The notes beneath the pieces were generated by a model that made no database searches, was not told where the DNA came from, and saw only the letters and a program-made list of their open reading frames with translations. A stretch of 64,000 nt of DNA. It comes from Microstegium vimineum (Eukaryota > Streptophyta > Magnoliopsida > Poales > Poaceae). Both the position numbers and the translations under genes were made by a program. Below, in pieces: positions 11,801-22,694 of this stretch (the first letter of the stretch is position 1; each line of letters begins with the position of its first letter). Where the stretch lies: the NCBI GenBank assembly GCA_022036555.1, contig CM039119.1, positions 9,734,001-9,798,000 on the forward strand. Direction: 5' to 3'.

Positions 11801-11892
11801 ATAGATTAGGGACCTATATGGTCGCTTTTTTAGTTTGAGAACACGGATAGCAATACCTTAAAAGTTTAAGGATTGACCGTGCATTTTACTCA
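8824..11892. mobile_element. non-autonomous MULE-like element with about 220-bp TIRs
   Basis: The left end (8824 to about 9050, GAGTAAAGTGCAGG...) matches the reverse complement of the right end (about 11665-11892, GAGTAAAATGCACGG...) over some 220 bp. The match includes shared blocks such as GGTCCNTAATCTATT and GTCACGTCA. The flanks ATTTTTTTT (8815-8823) and ATTTTTTAT (11893-11901) look like a 9-bp target duplication with one change. Long TIRs and a 9-bp duplication indicate a Mutator-like element. No transposase is present; most of the interior is a CACTA element. Confidence 0.7.
9745..11635. mobile_element. non-autonomous CACTA element nested in the MULE
   Basis: It starts CACTAGAAAAACC and ends TATAGTAGTG. 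Both ends are packed with the subterminal motif TACCGCAGCGGGC in direct and inverted orientation (about 9775-9975, 10350-10460, 11460-11615), as in En/Spm-type elements. The interior 10530-11380 is GC-rich, with splice-like and coding-like character on both strands but no domain I recognise; it may be a captured gene fragment. No 3-bp target duplication is clear. Confidence 0.75.
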
Positions 11893-12239
11893 ATTTTTTA
11901 TGAGATTGGGAAATGGTTTTATCGAACTGTGTAAGAATTTTTTTTTCAATGACATACCCTATGATAAAATCTACACTATAATTACATTCTAAATTTTAAA
12001 AATGTGGCTTCAGTCATACACAAAGTTGAATGGTAATATATAGACAACTAGACAGGCATAATGATACAGATAGTAGATATGTAGGTCTCACAAAGTTAAA
12101 TGATTACTTGTCACTGCAGAAAAATATTATATTAGACATTAAATTTCTAATAACAACAACGCTAATATAAATAAGTTTCATCAATTTGGTTCTCTATCAT
12201 TGTTTAAACATCTCAACTAGTGTTTAAACGTACTTAAAT

Positions 12240-12613
12240 CACTACCGGTTCAAGCCACCAACTGTCATTGATAATGACCTTTATTGCTAGTTAGGCCGTA
12301 CCTCAATCATTATTGTTGTGGTGCCTAGAGGTGGAGCTAGGGGTGCGCCTAGACTTGTGGGTGCAAGGATCTGTAAAAGTGGGTTTAAATATGGTAAAAA
12401 TTTGACTGTTTTCAATGTCTTCTCAATTTTGCATGGGTGCGTCCACACCCACAATAAGCAGTATTAGCTCCGCCCCTGCTCTCGTCAGAGCAAGAACCAG
12501 CAGTAAAGATGCATCACTATCGGCCGCATACAATCCAGTAGTGATGTATCACTGTCGGTCACGTACAATCCGGTAGTGATAGGCCGACAGTGATGTTTGA
12601 ATCTATAGTAGTG
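12240..12613. mobile_element. short CACTA-derived element
   Basis: It begins CACTACCGGTTCAAGCC and ends CTATAGTAGTG. The inner right side repeats GTAGTGATGTATCACTGTCG and GTAGTGATAGGCCGACAGTG, typical subterminal repeats. At about 374 bp it is a MITE-sized derivative with no coding capacity. Confidence 0.6.
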
Positions 12614-13932
12614 ATAATTAAAGAATTTTGTCTATTAATAAAGGATGGAAGAATAACGGATTCAAGCCCCCAGATTTCCAAAAATATTGGGCACACAAAG
12701 AGACAAACGTGACATTAGCAAGGAGAAGCCTCACATCACAAAAGATGACACGACCTCATAATATAACCATCGTTCTACTAGTAACTGGGGCTCCAAAGGC
12801 GCCTCCAGATTAATTTGATAGAACTCTAATCATCATCATCAATGATCTTTCATGTTTCTAAAATAACTCCTATATTTGGATCTAATTTACCTACATTTTT
12901 TATTATAAAAGATTTTAAACATAACCTTCTAAATTTGCATCTAGTTTATCCACCTCTATCATTATGAAGATAATTAAATATAGTTCCCTCCATTTCCATC
13001 TAAATTACTCTAATTTTCCATTACGGAAGATAATATAAAGTAACCTGCAAGTTTGCATCTAAATTACTAATGTTCAAGTAAAATCTTTATGTCTAAATTA
13101 CTCACATCTAGAATTTAAAAACAAACTAAATTACCTCACGTCAATGTATAAATATTTATGTAATATATTATGAAAAATAATTTAATAACCATAGAGTATG
13201 ATATCTACATTTTTAGATTACATATTTCTACCATGGTTAAATTTAAAAGTAAGCGTAATACTATGTGCTACCGTCTAGACCAAATAAAAATGCATAAATT
13301 TGGATAATATTTTTAAATATTATAAGCATAATGTTCTTTAAAAAACCACATAGTACACACATTTACTGAAGGAAGAATAGAATTGGTATAATTGGATGGA
13401 TGTATTGCATTGAGTCTCATGAGCTGATTATTCTCTAACATTGAGATACTAATAACACTTCACATGGATAGACAATGAGATACTATTTTCAAAACTCGCT
13501 TTAAACTATATCAATACTGGAAGAAAATAAGTTTCGTGAGTTGCTAGTCTAAATAATATCACCAAGGACATGCTGCTACCGAAATCAAGTGCGACCACCA
13601 CCACAATCGCTCCTCACATGAGTAAATGCGGTTTCAACTCACACACAATGTATCTGCCCAGAGCCAAATGTCTCGAGCAGCTATTGTATGTGCATTGACA
13701 CTTTAGGCCACCACCTTCACCATGTGCCCAGCCCAGGCCCGCACCGAACCCTGGCCCGGTCATGCACAATGTATGGGTGTGTGTGGCGACCTAATTCTCT
13801 TACACCGTTAATAAGGTCAATTTTAGTGGATAGTTTCATGATGTTATTTCTAATACTATATATATATAATGAAATGAAATATGGATTAAACACCCACTAT
13901 CAATACAAGTTTCATTCTATAGTTTTATTGGG
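12614..13932. other. AT-rich intron DNA
   Basis: No gene is seen. The stretch 12840-13100 contains degenerate repeats of the type TCTAAATTACTC / TTGCATCTAAATTAC with intervening TTATGAAGATAA, probably an old element, but the ends are not identifiable. Confidence 0.4.
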
Positions 13933-14764
13933 TGTTGGGGGAGGTAATAGTTAAATGGGCCAACTCCCCTAGAAGAGGTCCAATAGAGGTAGAGTAGTAG
14001 CTTGTCAATCCTACCCTAATGGGGAGTCGCTTGTAAATTGCTAATGCCTATATAAATACTAAGAGCATGTGAGGAGGGGGGATTCTCCTTCCAACTCCTA
14101 CACTAGTCCTAACTACCTCAACTTGCCTATCTCTCCCCAATCCTGTTCGGGACCCATGTCCCAACATTAGCGCCCACCGTGCTCGGCACGAAAACAAAGA
14201 ATTTGTTGAGAGTTTTTAACGGAATAACCTTCAGAAGGAAAAGGCTTTGATGAGTTTTGTTTGGACTTATTTTCAGAGCCTTCGGCAGCCAAGCCTTTGG
14301 AAAAAGAAAAAAAATCCATGCCTTCGAAATAATTCTATGAGCCTTCGAATATCTTGTCTGCGATTTTTTTTCCAGAGCCTTCGGTAGATATTCTAAGCCT
14401 CTGGAAGGCATCAATAGGTTTTTCAGGAGCTGCAACCCGTTTCATCAGCTAAAGATAAGTGTTTCTCTCATTCCAACTCCTACACTAGTCCTAACTACCT
14501 CAACTTGCCTATCTCTCCCCAATCCTTACTCTTGGGGGAGCTAATAGTTAAATGGGCCAACTCCCATAGAAGAGGCCCAATAGGGGTAGAGTAGTATAGC
14601 TTGTCAATCCTACCCTCATGGGTGTCGCTTGTAAATTGCCAATACTTATATAAACACTGAGAGCATGTGAGGAGAGGGGTCTCTCCTTCCAACTCCTACA
14701 CTAGTCCTAACTACCTCAACTTGCCTATCTCTCCCCAATCCTGTTCGGGACCCATGTCCCAATA
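13933..14764 (+). mobile_element. TRIM (miniature LTR retrotransposon) cluster
   Basis: LTRs of about 235 bp lie at 13933-14166 (TGTTGGGGGAGG ... CCCATGTCCCAACA) and 14530-14764 (TCTTGGGGGAGC ... CCCATGTCCCAATA). The internal sequence begins TTAGCGCCCACCGTGCTCGG at 14167, a primer-site-like start, and is only about 300 bp with no coding capacity. A third partial LTR end at about 14472-14526 sits directly before the second LTR, so the structure arose by recombination or nested insertion. A TATATAAA box lies inside each LTR. Confidence 0.7.
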
Positions 14765-15486
14765 TTGGGAAAAGATTCTACTTAACCCCCCGGTATCCAA
14801 CGTGGTCTACTTCACCCCTTAAACTATAAAATTGTCTATTCTATCCCTGAACTTTTCAAAACCGGTCATCTTACAACCCCAGACGGTTTTAGACGGTGGT
14901 TTTACTACAATAATGGTGGTTTTACTATAGTGACAATGGTTTTGTCTTCTTCATTTTTAGTTATTTTTACTAAATCTTTAAAAAATCATAATAAATCATA
15001 GAAAAATCATAAAATAAAAAGTCTAATTTTGTTGAATTTCACATGAGTAGATCTATACAATGATATATAATATGGTATGCTGCAGTACAATTTTTTTTGC
15101 AGCTTTAGATTTATTGGAAAAAATCTAATTTTGTCTGTATTTAATCGGAACAATTCGTAGTTGTAGCTTCTATGGTCTTATTATGGTAAATTTCTATGGT
15201 GGGCTAATTATTATATGCTTGAATTATAGTAAAAAATTCATATTTATTGGACAATGTATAATTTAGTTATAAATAAAGCATAGATTTAACACGCATGAAA
15301 TTAGTTGTGGAAGGGTTGACCAGAGCATCCGGTCGAGAAAACCCCTCTTTGAAACTCTTTGTGTTGTGACCGGACGTTGGGTGAAGCGCGTCCAGTTAGT
15401 TGAGCAATCGCATCCGGTGCGAATGAAGTGAGTGTGCGCAAGTGGATAAGTTGTGCGGCAACGACTCTATTCAAATAGCTAGTACA
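14765..15486. other. gene-free repeat-like intron DNA
   Basis: The stretch 14765-14960 (CCTGAACTTTTCAAAACCGG, GGTGGTTTTACTA) resembles the end of a DNA transposon, but no partner end is visible in the window. The remainder is unremarkable. Confidence 0.35.
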
Positions 15487-18120
15487 CACTACCAGAGACA
15501 TGTGCTTTGCTGAGTGTTAGAATGTTTGCCGAGTGTATTCTATCGGGCACTTGACAAAGTGGATGTTTGCTGAGTGTCACACTCGGGAAAGTAGGACACT
15601 CACAAACCTGAACACTTGCAAACTTCCTCTTTACCGAGTGTCTAGTACTTGACAAAGCATAATGACACTCCACAGAACGCATTTTGTGGAGTGTCAGCAC
15701 ACTCGGCAAAGACTAAAACTTAGCAAAGTCTAGCCTGATCTAACGTCTGTCCGGTGCTGTTAAAGTATACCGAGTGTCCTAAGAAGACACTCAACAAAGG
15801 GACCTCTTTGCCGAGTGTCTCCCAAGGACACTCGGCAAAGGGACCTCTTTGCTGAGTGTCCACACATCAAATCTTTTTTTTTTGCTTTTACCCCAAATCT
15901 TTTTCTGTTGTTCTCCTACAGTACCTACAACTACATGTTGAGATTTGGGAGATTTCTCGATGTGTTGATATATTTAGCTTATTTATTTCAATTAATTGAA
16001 TTTTTTTATATAAGTCATTTGAACCGCAAGTCATTCAAATAATGGTAAAAATAGTGGAAATTTTGTTTTAACGTTATTGAGTCTAATGTGTGGTCGTATC
16101 CAGGAAGAGACTAAAAATTTCGAACACCTTGTTCACGAAACATGGCGATGAACTTGTTAGTGAAATGTTTTTTAATTATATAAAAAGCCAACGAACTCCG
16201 AAAATCATGAAACTTGGCAAGATGTCATGATATCATATGTGGAGGTTGTGATAAAAATTTGAAAATGTTTCAAGCAAAACATCCGACGTTGGGGATATCA
16301 TGACATCCGAGGAAAGAATCTCCCCCCGGCGTCTTACTTCAACGACAAAGCATGTTCTTGTAGTTAATAATTCCTAAATACTGGGGGGGGGGGATATGGG
16401 TGTGCTCCACAAGGGCAAGGGGGCAAGGCAACGTCCGACGTCGACTACAACCTAGAGGACCCGCCCAAGAAGTACAGCAATGCGAACGTCCACAGCCGCC
16501 TTAGTGAGTACGCCAGTGGTAAGGGAGGTCCATAGGCCAGAGTACGATCCTAGCACCTAGAACCTTGATGGTTAAGTCACTATGAGGGTGGGAGGAGGAA
16601 AGAAGCATGGGAGGTTCTGGCTTAGCGATGGCGTAGTCGACTCGGCCAGTACTCCTAGTCTCTCATAGATTAGAGCAAGGACCACCAACTCAGGCTCGGC
16701 CATACGCTCACGACCAGACACTACACACCACCAAGTGGTGGCACTCCAGGTTATTCCTGTTTTATTCATTGTTCATTGATTTTTGCAAACCTTAACTTTG
16801 CATTATTGTAACGTTGGGATGAAATATTTTAGGCCCAACTAAAAGTTGAGAAGAGTGACGGGAGGCCATAGAGGAGAGGATGGAGGAGAAGCGGTAGAGA
16901 ATGGTGACGATGTTTTAGTACATGTAAACTATTGGCGCCGCTTAGGGTGTAGATCCGCCATCTAGGCTATTTTCTCCACCTTCAGCTCCTCATTTGCCTA
17001 CATCTATGAGTATGAATGTTTTAGTTTGTATGTGATTGCTTAGGGTCAAACCACAACACTACTTAGAACCTAACGGTGTACTAATGTTTCAGTCATATGG
17101 TATATTTAATTTGTGTCACACATGCAATATCTTCTTCTTTGTGCAGAATCAATCGGCGACATCGAATAAAGGGCCTCGTCACCTCGGAGAGTCATCATGA
17201 TTGTATCATGTGCCTTGTCACCCCGGATAGTTGCTATGATCAATTTCTTTGCTTTCTGGATGAACTATGGTTTCATTTGTCGCACTAAACACTTATGGTT
17301 GTGAATGATGAATTACTTGTGAACTTATTGTGATATATTGTGAGACATGTGATGTTGTGATATATATGTGAAGTTTGTGATATATATACATGTGATGTTG
17401 GTGACATATATGTGATGTTGGTGATATACATGTGATGTTGGTGACATATATGTGATGTTGGTGATATATATGAGATGTATGTTATATATATCTTGTGTTT
17501 GTTTGTATGGAATGTAAAAACAAATAAAAAGGTTGTTTTTGGTCACTTTATCGATTGTAACGCTCGAGTGTAACACTCAGCAAAGGAACTATTTGCTGAG
17601 TGTTATGGTCACTACACTTAGAAAAGTGACCATGATCTAGGCACCTAAGAACTTGATTTGTCGAGTGCCATAGGTTTTACCGAGTATTATGGCCAAGACA
17701 CTTGGCAAAGTTTTAGGCTTTGCTGAGTTTCATGCATGTAACACTCGGCAAAGGTGTAGGGTTTGCCGAGTGCCCTGCATGTGACAATCAGGAAAGGTCT
17801 AGGCTTTACCGAGTGCCTAGTCAATGACACTCGGCAAAGCCTTAACCATTGCCGAGTGTCTAGTCAAAGCACTCAGCAATTTCTCTATCACTATGCTCGA
17901 TCGCCGTGACATGCATTTTTCTTTTCCAAGTACCCTTTTGCCACTTAGCAAATCCTTTGTTGAGTGCCCGATAGAAAACACTCGGCAAAGCGGCCTTTGT
18001 TGTCAAATGCTTTGGCGAGTGTTCTTTGCCAAGTGCTACACTCCGCAAAGCCTTTGCCAAGTGTTTTTGGGCCTTTGCCGAGTGCCACAGGCACTCAGAA
18101 AGTAGTTGTGTCTGATAGTG
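15487..18120. mobile_element. non-autonomous CACTA element, 2.6 kb
   Basis: It starts CACTACCAGAGACATG and ends TCTGATAGTG, with ACA at 15484-15486 and ACA at 18121-18123 as the 3-bp target duplication. Dozens of copies of TTTGCCGAGTGT and its complement ACACTCGGCAAA occupy 15500-15860 and 17570-18100. These are the classical subterminal transposase-binding arrays of panicoid CACTA elements. No transposase frame is present. The interior 16390-16760 is GC-richer and may be acquired sequence. Confidence 0.92.
17328..17480. repeat. minisatellite inside the CACTA element
   Basis: Tandem units of about 20 bp of the form TGATGTTGGTGATATATATG repeat around seven times with drift. Confidence 0.75.
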
Positions 18121-18123
18121 ACA

Positions 18124-19609
18124 TGTGGCCTGGTGCAACATTAAGCGTGTGTAGTCGATACATAGAATGCCTAGTGAAGGGGTGTAATGGTTCTATTTGT
18201 TAGAGCTCTATATATAGACTTGGTGGTTGGCCTTGACTGGTGCCTAAGCACCCTTGAGGTTTGGTGGTTTATGGAGGTGTGCATGGGAAAGTATTAACTC
18301 ACTTGTGCTTGCTAGTGTGCGAATCAATAGCAAAGTGAGTGATTCTATTGCATTGCATTGAGAGATTGTATCGAGTGGCACTAGGTGTTAATGTTATGAG
18401 CCGATGGTGCTTGCTACTCTTGGAGGGTACCACCTCCTAGATGTGGTTGTTCCTCCATCAAAGCACACAAGGAGATTGTGCATGGCTTCGAAGAAGAGCT
18501 TGTGGGGGGGGGGGTGGTTACCCCGTGGGAGATCACGAAGAGCAACTCTTCTAGTTGAGCGTGTCGTTGAGTGCCCTCATCTTGTGTTGGTTGTGGTGGC
18601 AACCCTTGATTGGGTTAGGTGAGTGAGACCAGTAAAAAGTCATAAACCTCTATGTGAGTGAGCCGACACACCGGGGACTAGCTTGTTGACAATAGTTAAT
18701 GGTAGAAAAGACTTGAAAATAGATTCCCCAAAAGCATCAACATTTGATTCTAGGGTAGAATAACATGGCATGAACATATTTTTCCTAATAACATGATCCA
18801 CTTGCACGTTGATACATGTTTATGTAGGGAATGATATATGGGAGAAAATGGGCCTAACGATGCCACATAAGTGTGTTGGTCGACCCCCCTATGAGCCCTC
18901 AAAGACTTCCCAAGCTGGCATGATCCAAGAGAAGCCTCCCAAAGACATCTCCAACCCTTGCATCAACTTGAGTTTGCTCTAAACAACTCAACATGAAGTC
19001 ACATGGATTCACGGGGCTCACAATGAAAGATCCAGTGAGAGAAAAGTACCAAACTTCTATAGGACAAATGTGGACACCACGTAGAAGAAGATGGTAAACT
19101 CCGAGGTTCATAGGGGGGTTGGATGACCCCCTTATGAACGTTCTAGGGTCACCATCACTTGGAACCATTGTATAATTAGTGGGCCTTCCTTCTAGAAGAA
19201 TGGGACATGTACTACCTGCCATAGGGGGTCAGCCAACCCCCTCATGTAGCCTCTTGCCTTTCAGTTTCATCCATTGACCTCCTACATGCTCTCATGCAAC
19301 ATATGAAACATGTGCTCTATCTCCTCCATCCATCTTATGACGATTTGATCCTAAGGTGGAGGATAAAAGGCATTTGGATCACTGACATGGCATTGAGTAG
19401 CCCCTACTCTACCTCACCTATAAATACTCCTCTATGCCTCTCTCTTAAGTCATGTAACATTAGAGTAAACCACTCTTTAGTAGCTTAGCAAAGCTTTACT
19501 GTACTACTTTCTTAGTAGGGAGGGAGTGAGGGAAGTCTTCTGGAGAAAGGCTTGGGTTTGTTGGGAATCTTCTCTGAGGTGTACCTCAGCGGATACGAGC
19601 TTCTTATAA
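18124..19609. other. LTR-like repetitive DNA left of the solo LTR
   Basis: No gene is supported. A CTATAAATACTCC promoter-like box at about 19418 is followed by a leader-like stretch. This sequence and the part at 21172-21420 flank the solo LTR and may be the two halves of one older LTR that it inserted into. Borders are not clear. Confidence 0.35.
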
Positions 19610-19614
19610 GTAAT

Positions 19615-21166
19615 TGTTAACACCATATTTTGGCACGACCAAGTAAATATAGGTGGGTCTTGATGATAGAAAGAATATGCTGAACAGGTGGACCCAGAAG
19701 GCTCGTCAGAGAAACCAACTCAAAGAAGATCACGTGTATCGGCTGTTGTGAGATACAACCGGTAGGCTGTGCCAAGGATTGGGGCCCAAGTCATCTGAGT
19801 TTCCTTATTTCGGCCAGCGGCTGGGTACCGGGTTAGGCTAGGGTTAGCGTTATGTCTATAAATAGCGAGGTCAGAAGAGTTGTAGAGATCATCCAATCAA
19901 TCAAATACACAACTACGTAGTTTTCTGACCACTGGCCAACCCTAGGAGCAGGAGTAGAGTAGATTTCGGTGAACCTTCGATGGACCGGGCTGCATCGACC
20001 AGATCGACCTCCTATTTGCTTGTAAGTCTAGCCTTCGTTCATGTCTCGGTATGAACTAGTTATCGGTTTGAATATATTGTTCATTGGGCTGCATTGCTTC
20101 AATCTCACATGAATCGTGGCTTCAAGCTAGTTATCGGCTCTATTAGATTGGCAATCATTAAGTTATCGATATTGTCTGTTATGCATTGTTTAATCTATTG
20201 CTACAATATCTTGCCCAATCTCAACTAATGGATTGGCCTGCGCTTTATTTTCCATCTAGATCTATTGTCTCCAATGTCCTTACTCTTATACTTACCGAGG
20301 CAGTAGATCTAAGATCCTATCGGCTAATCCTTTGGTTGCGGTTGTCACATGTTGCAGGTTCGAGACATACGCTCAGTCGTTAGACTGGTTGGATCTAGTT
20401 CAACATATGTGGTACGGCTGCATCTACCGGACCCCACTGCCACGTGTGTTGGGTTATATCTGTCTAATCTTAGATCCGTCCGAGGCTAAGCGTATGGATC
20501 TTGTTCAAGCCTCATGGATCCCATATCGGCTAACATAGCCGATCTGGTTGTGCTTCATCCATAGGATGTATGTGCTTTGTCATCTTAATCCGTTAGATCT
20601 ATTAAGTGTACTAGACGTGGCTTGGTTTGTTTACTTTTATGGTTGCATGAAAACACCCAATGCTAGTAAACAAGTCAGGTTATCGGGTTAATTGTCATCA
20701 TGGCTGAATGGGAACACACCTCTGTTGATGGTTAATCTTTATCTGATACATTTGGTAAACCTGATGTTTTAGGTCGATAATATTGCATGTATCGCATCCT
20801 TACTTTATCATTGTGATATGATCGGCTAATTATGCAATTTGTACTTAATATCTTGTGAAAGTCGTTTATGCATTATCATCATGCTTTATACCGTATGGAG
20901 TTGATTCTTTAGTCAATATCCTTCGCTCATTCGGCTATGTGAGAGCCACACATTCATGGAACTGTCTGGCAACAACCGGCATGTTCCATAATTTGACATT
21001 TCGCTTCCTTGTCAATTTCAGGTCAAATTGACTGGTACGCCTGATATCGATCCCCGAAGTGGCCTAAGACGCTTTAGAGGTTTAGGAGATCAAGATCTGC
21101 TGCTACACGGTCTCCACAGGCCTTGCGCGGTGCTGATGCCAGAAGACCCCATTTTTAGTGTCAACA
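19615..21166. mobile_element. solo LTR, 1552 bp
   Basis: It starts TGTTAACACCATATTTTGGC and ends TTTTTAGTGTCAACA. GTAAT lies on both sides (19610-19614 and 21167-21171), a perfect 5-bp target duplication. A GTCTATAAATAGCG box lies near 19852. With no second LTR or internal region, this is the product of LTR-LTR recombination. It sits in the NLR intron. Confidence 0.9.
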
Positions 21167-21171
21167 GTAAT

Positions 21172-21581
21172 ACATCCAAGTTCTTCTATAGTATTCGATA
21201 TTCTAGTTCCGATATAGTAGTTATATACTCGTTTTACCTGTACATCGCTCTACTTTAGTAGGGTGCTCTAGTATTACTAGTGGGTTAGAGTAGTAAGAGG
21301 GGCATAGACATGAGGTCTAGGCTATATCTTACCCATGTAAACCGCTTGTCGCACAATTATTTTTGGTAGCTAGTAGGTAGTGATAGCCCTATGCACCCTT
21401 CGTATCCCACCACGTGTAACATATAACTTCTTAAAAGATAAGGCCACCATAACATGATAGTGAGCTTTGGGTAGGGTTAGTAGTAGTAGTAGTAGAGCAA
21501 GATATAGTTAGTACTAGTACATATCGTATTTGTGGATGCAGATATACAGTATATTGGAGTGAAGATGGTGAATATGCGCAC
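21172..21581. other. 5' end of the NLR intron
   Basis: LTR-like sequence to about 21420, then a short GTA/TAG triplet run near 21476. The donor GTGCGC is at 21581-21576 on the minus strand. No gene. Confidence 0.4.
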
Positions 21582-21910
21582 CTTTTATCCTTGAGGAAAG
21601 ACGATATGATGTCGATGACGAGATGTTCATTCTTGGTCGCCGCTTTTGTGCCGGCAAGTAGTACAGCAGGCCTATCAGCTGCTAGTTGTCCAAGAATGCT
21701 TGTCAGGACCTCCGTCATGTTATGGCATGAAGTGATGGACACAAAACCCCGGGCCTGGAACTTATTATCTTGGTCAATCGCTTCATAGACAAGTCGGGCA
21801 AGGGTTGTTTTACCCATCCCGGCAGCTCCAAGGATGCATGCCATCTTGAGCGGTGTGTTCTCTTCTCCTACCAGATGTTTGATGAGCTTATCCCTCAGTT
21901 CTTCCACCCA
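21582..21910 (-). pseudogene. NLR exon piece: P-loop to RNBS-A
   Basis: The minus-strand frame gives WVEELRDKLIKHL, then a P-loop GAAGMGKTTLAR with the catalytic Lys-Thr-Thr, then FVSITSCHN (RNBS-A), ending SFLKDK plus the first two bases of an Arg codon at 21582. A GT donor follows. At the other end the frame runs directly into the MULE terminal repeat at 21911, with no splice acceptor, so this is a torn exon and not a natural one. Its missing upstream part is at 29845-30377. Confidence 0.9.
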
Positions 21911-22105
21911 AATTTTTACAATCAAGCCCTATTTTTAAATTTTTTTCACGTTTGAACCCCTGGAGGAACTAATTGCAGAAATGGACCTAGGGGCTCGGCC
22001 CCACGGCGCCGAGCCCTTAGCCCGCATCCAGCGTGGCAGTGACGTGGCTGGGGGCTCGGCGCCGTGCCCTATGGCGCCGAGCTCGGCGCCACAGATCACG
22101 GCGCC
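21911..22105 (+). repeat. left TIR of the MULE
   Basis: It matches the reverse complement of 29650-29844. It is rich in GGCTCGGCGCCGTG palindromes and probably carries the transposase promoter, as TIRs do in MuDR. Confidence 0.85.
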
Positions 22106-22379
22106 GAGCTAGGATATAGCCCGCGGCGGGCCGAGCTCGGCGCACGCTCAGTCTCTCGCTCTCTGTCTCTCGTTCTCTCTCGGCGCCGAGCCGTCCGCCG
22201 CCGCCGCTGTCGCCGTCCGCCGTCCGCCGCCGCCGCCGCCTCCGCCGCCGTCCGCCGTCCGCCTTTTTTTAGGTAATTTTTTTTAGTTTTTTAGTTTTAG
22301 TGTTTTTAGTTAGCAATTGTAGTTCGAAATTTTAGTTACAAATTTAGATGATAGATAGACAAATAGGTAGTTAACTTAT

Positions 22380-22595
22380 CATAGATAGATAGTTAGTTTG
22401 TTAAATTTGTAAGTAAATAGATATATGTATATATATGTATATGTATAGTTAGGTTTGTAACTAAATAGATAGACAAATATATATATATATATATATAGTA
22501 TGCTAAATAGATGGATAGACAAATAAATAGATAGATAGATAGTTGTTTTCCTCCATAGATAGATAGTTAGTTTGCTAAATTTATAGCTAAATAGG

Positions 22596-22630
<35 letters not shown>
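22380..22630. repeat. ATAG and TA simple repeats in the MULE 5' region
   Basis: Runs of ATAGATAG and two pure TA tracts of about 20 bases (near 22480 and 22600) lie inside a duplicated AT-rich block (GTATAGTTAGGT appears twice). They lie between the TIR and the transposase start. Confidence 0.75.
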
Positions 22631-22631
<1 letters not shown>

Positions 22632-22694
22632 GTTAGGTCATTGATAATTTAGTTTACCCATAATAAGAACTTTCGTATTGTGCATATCAACTAG

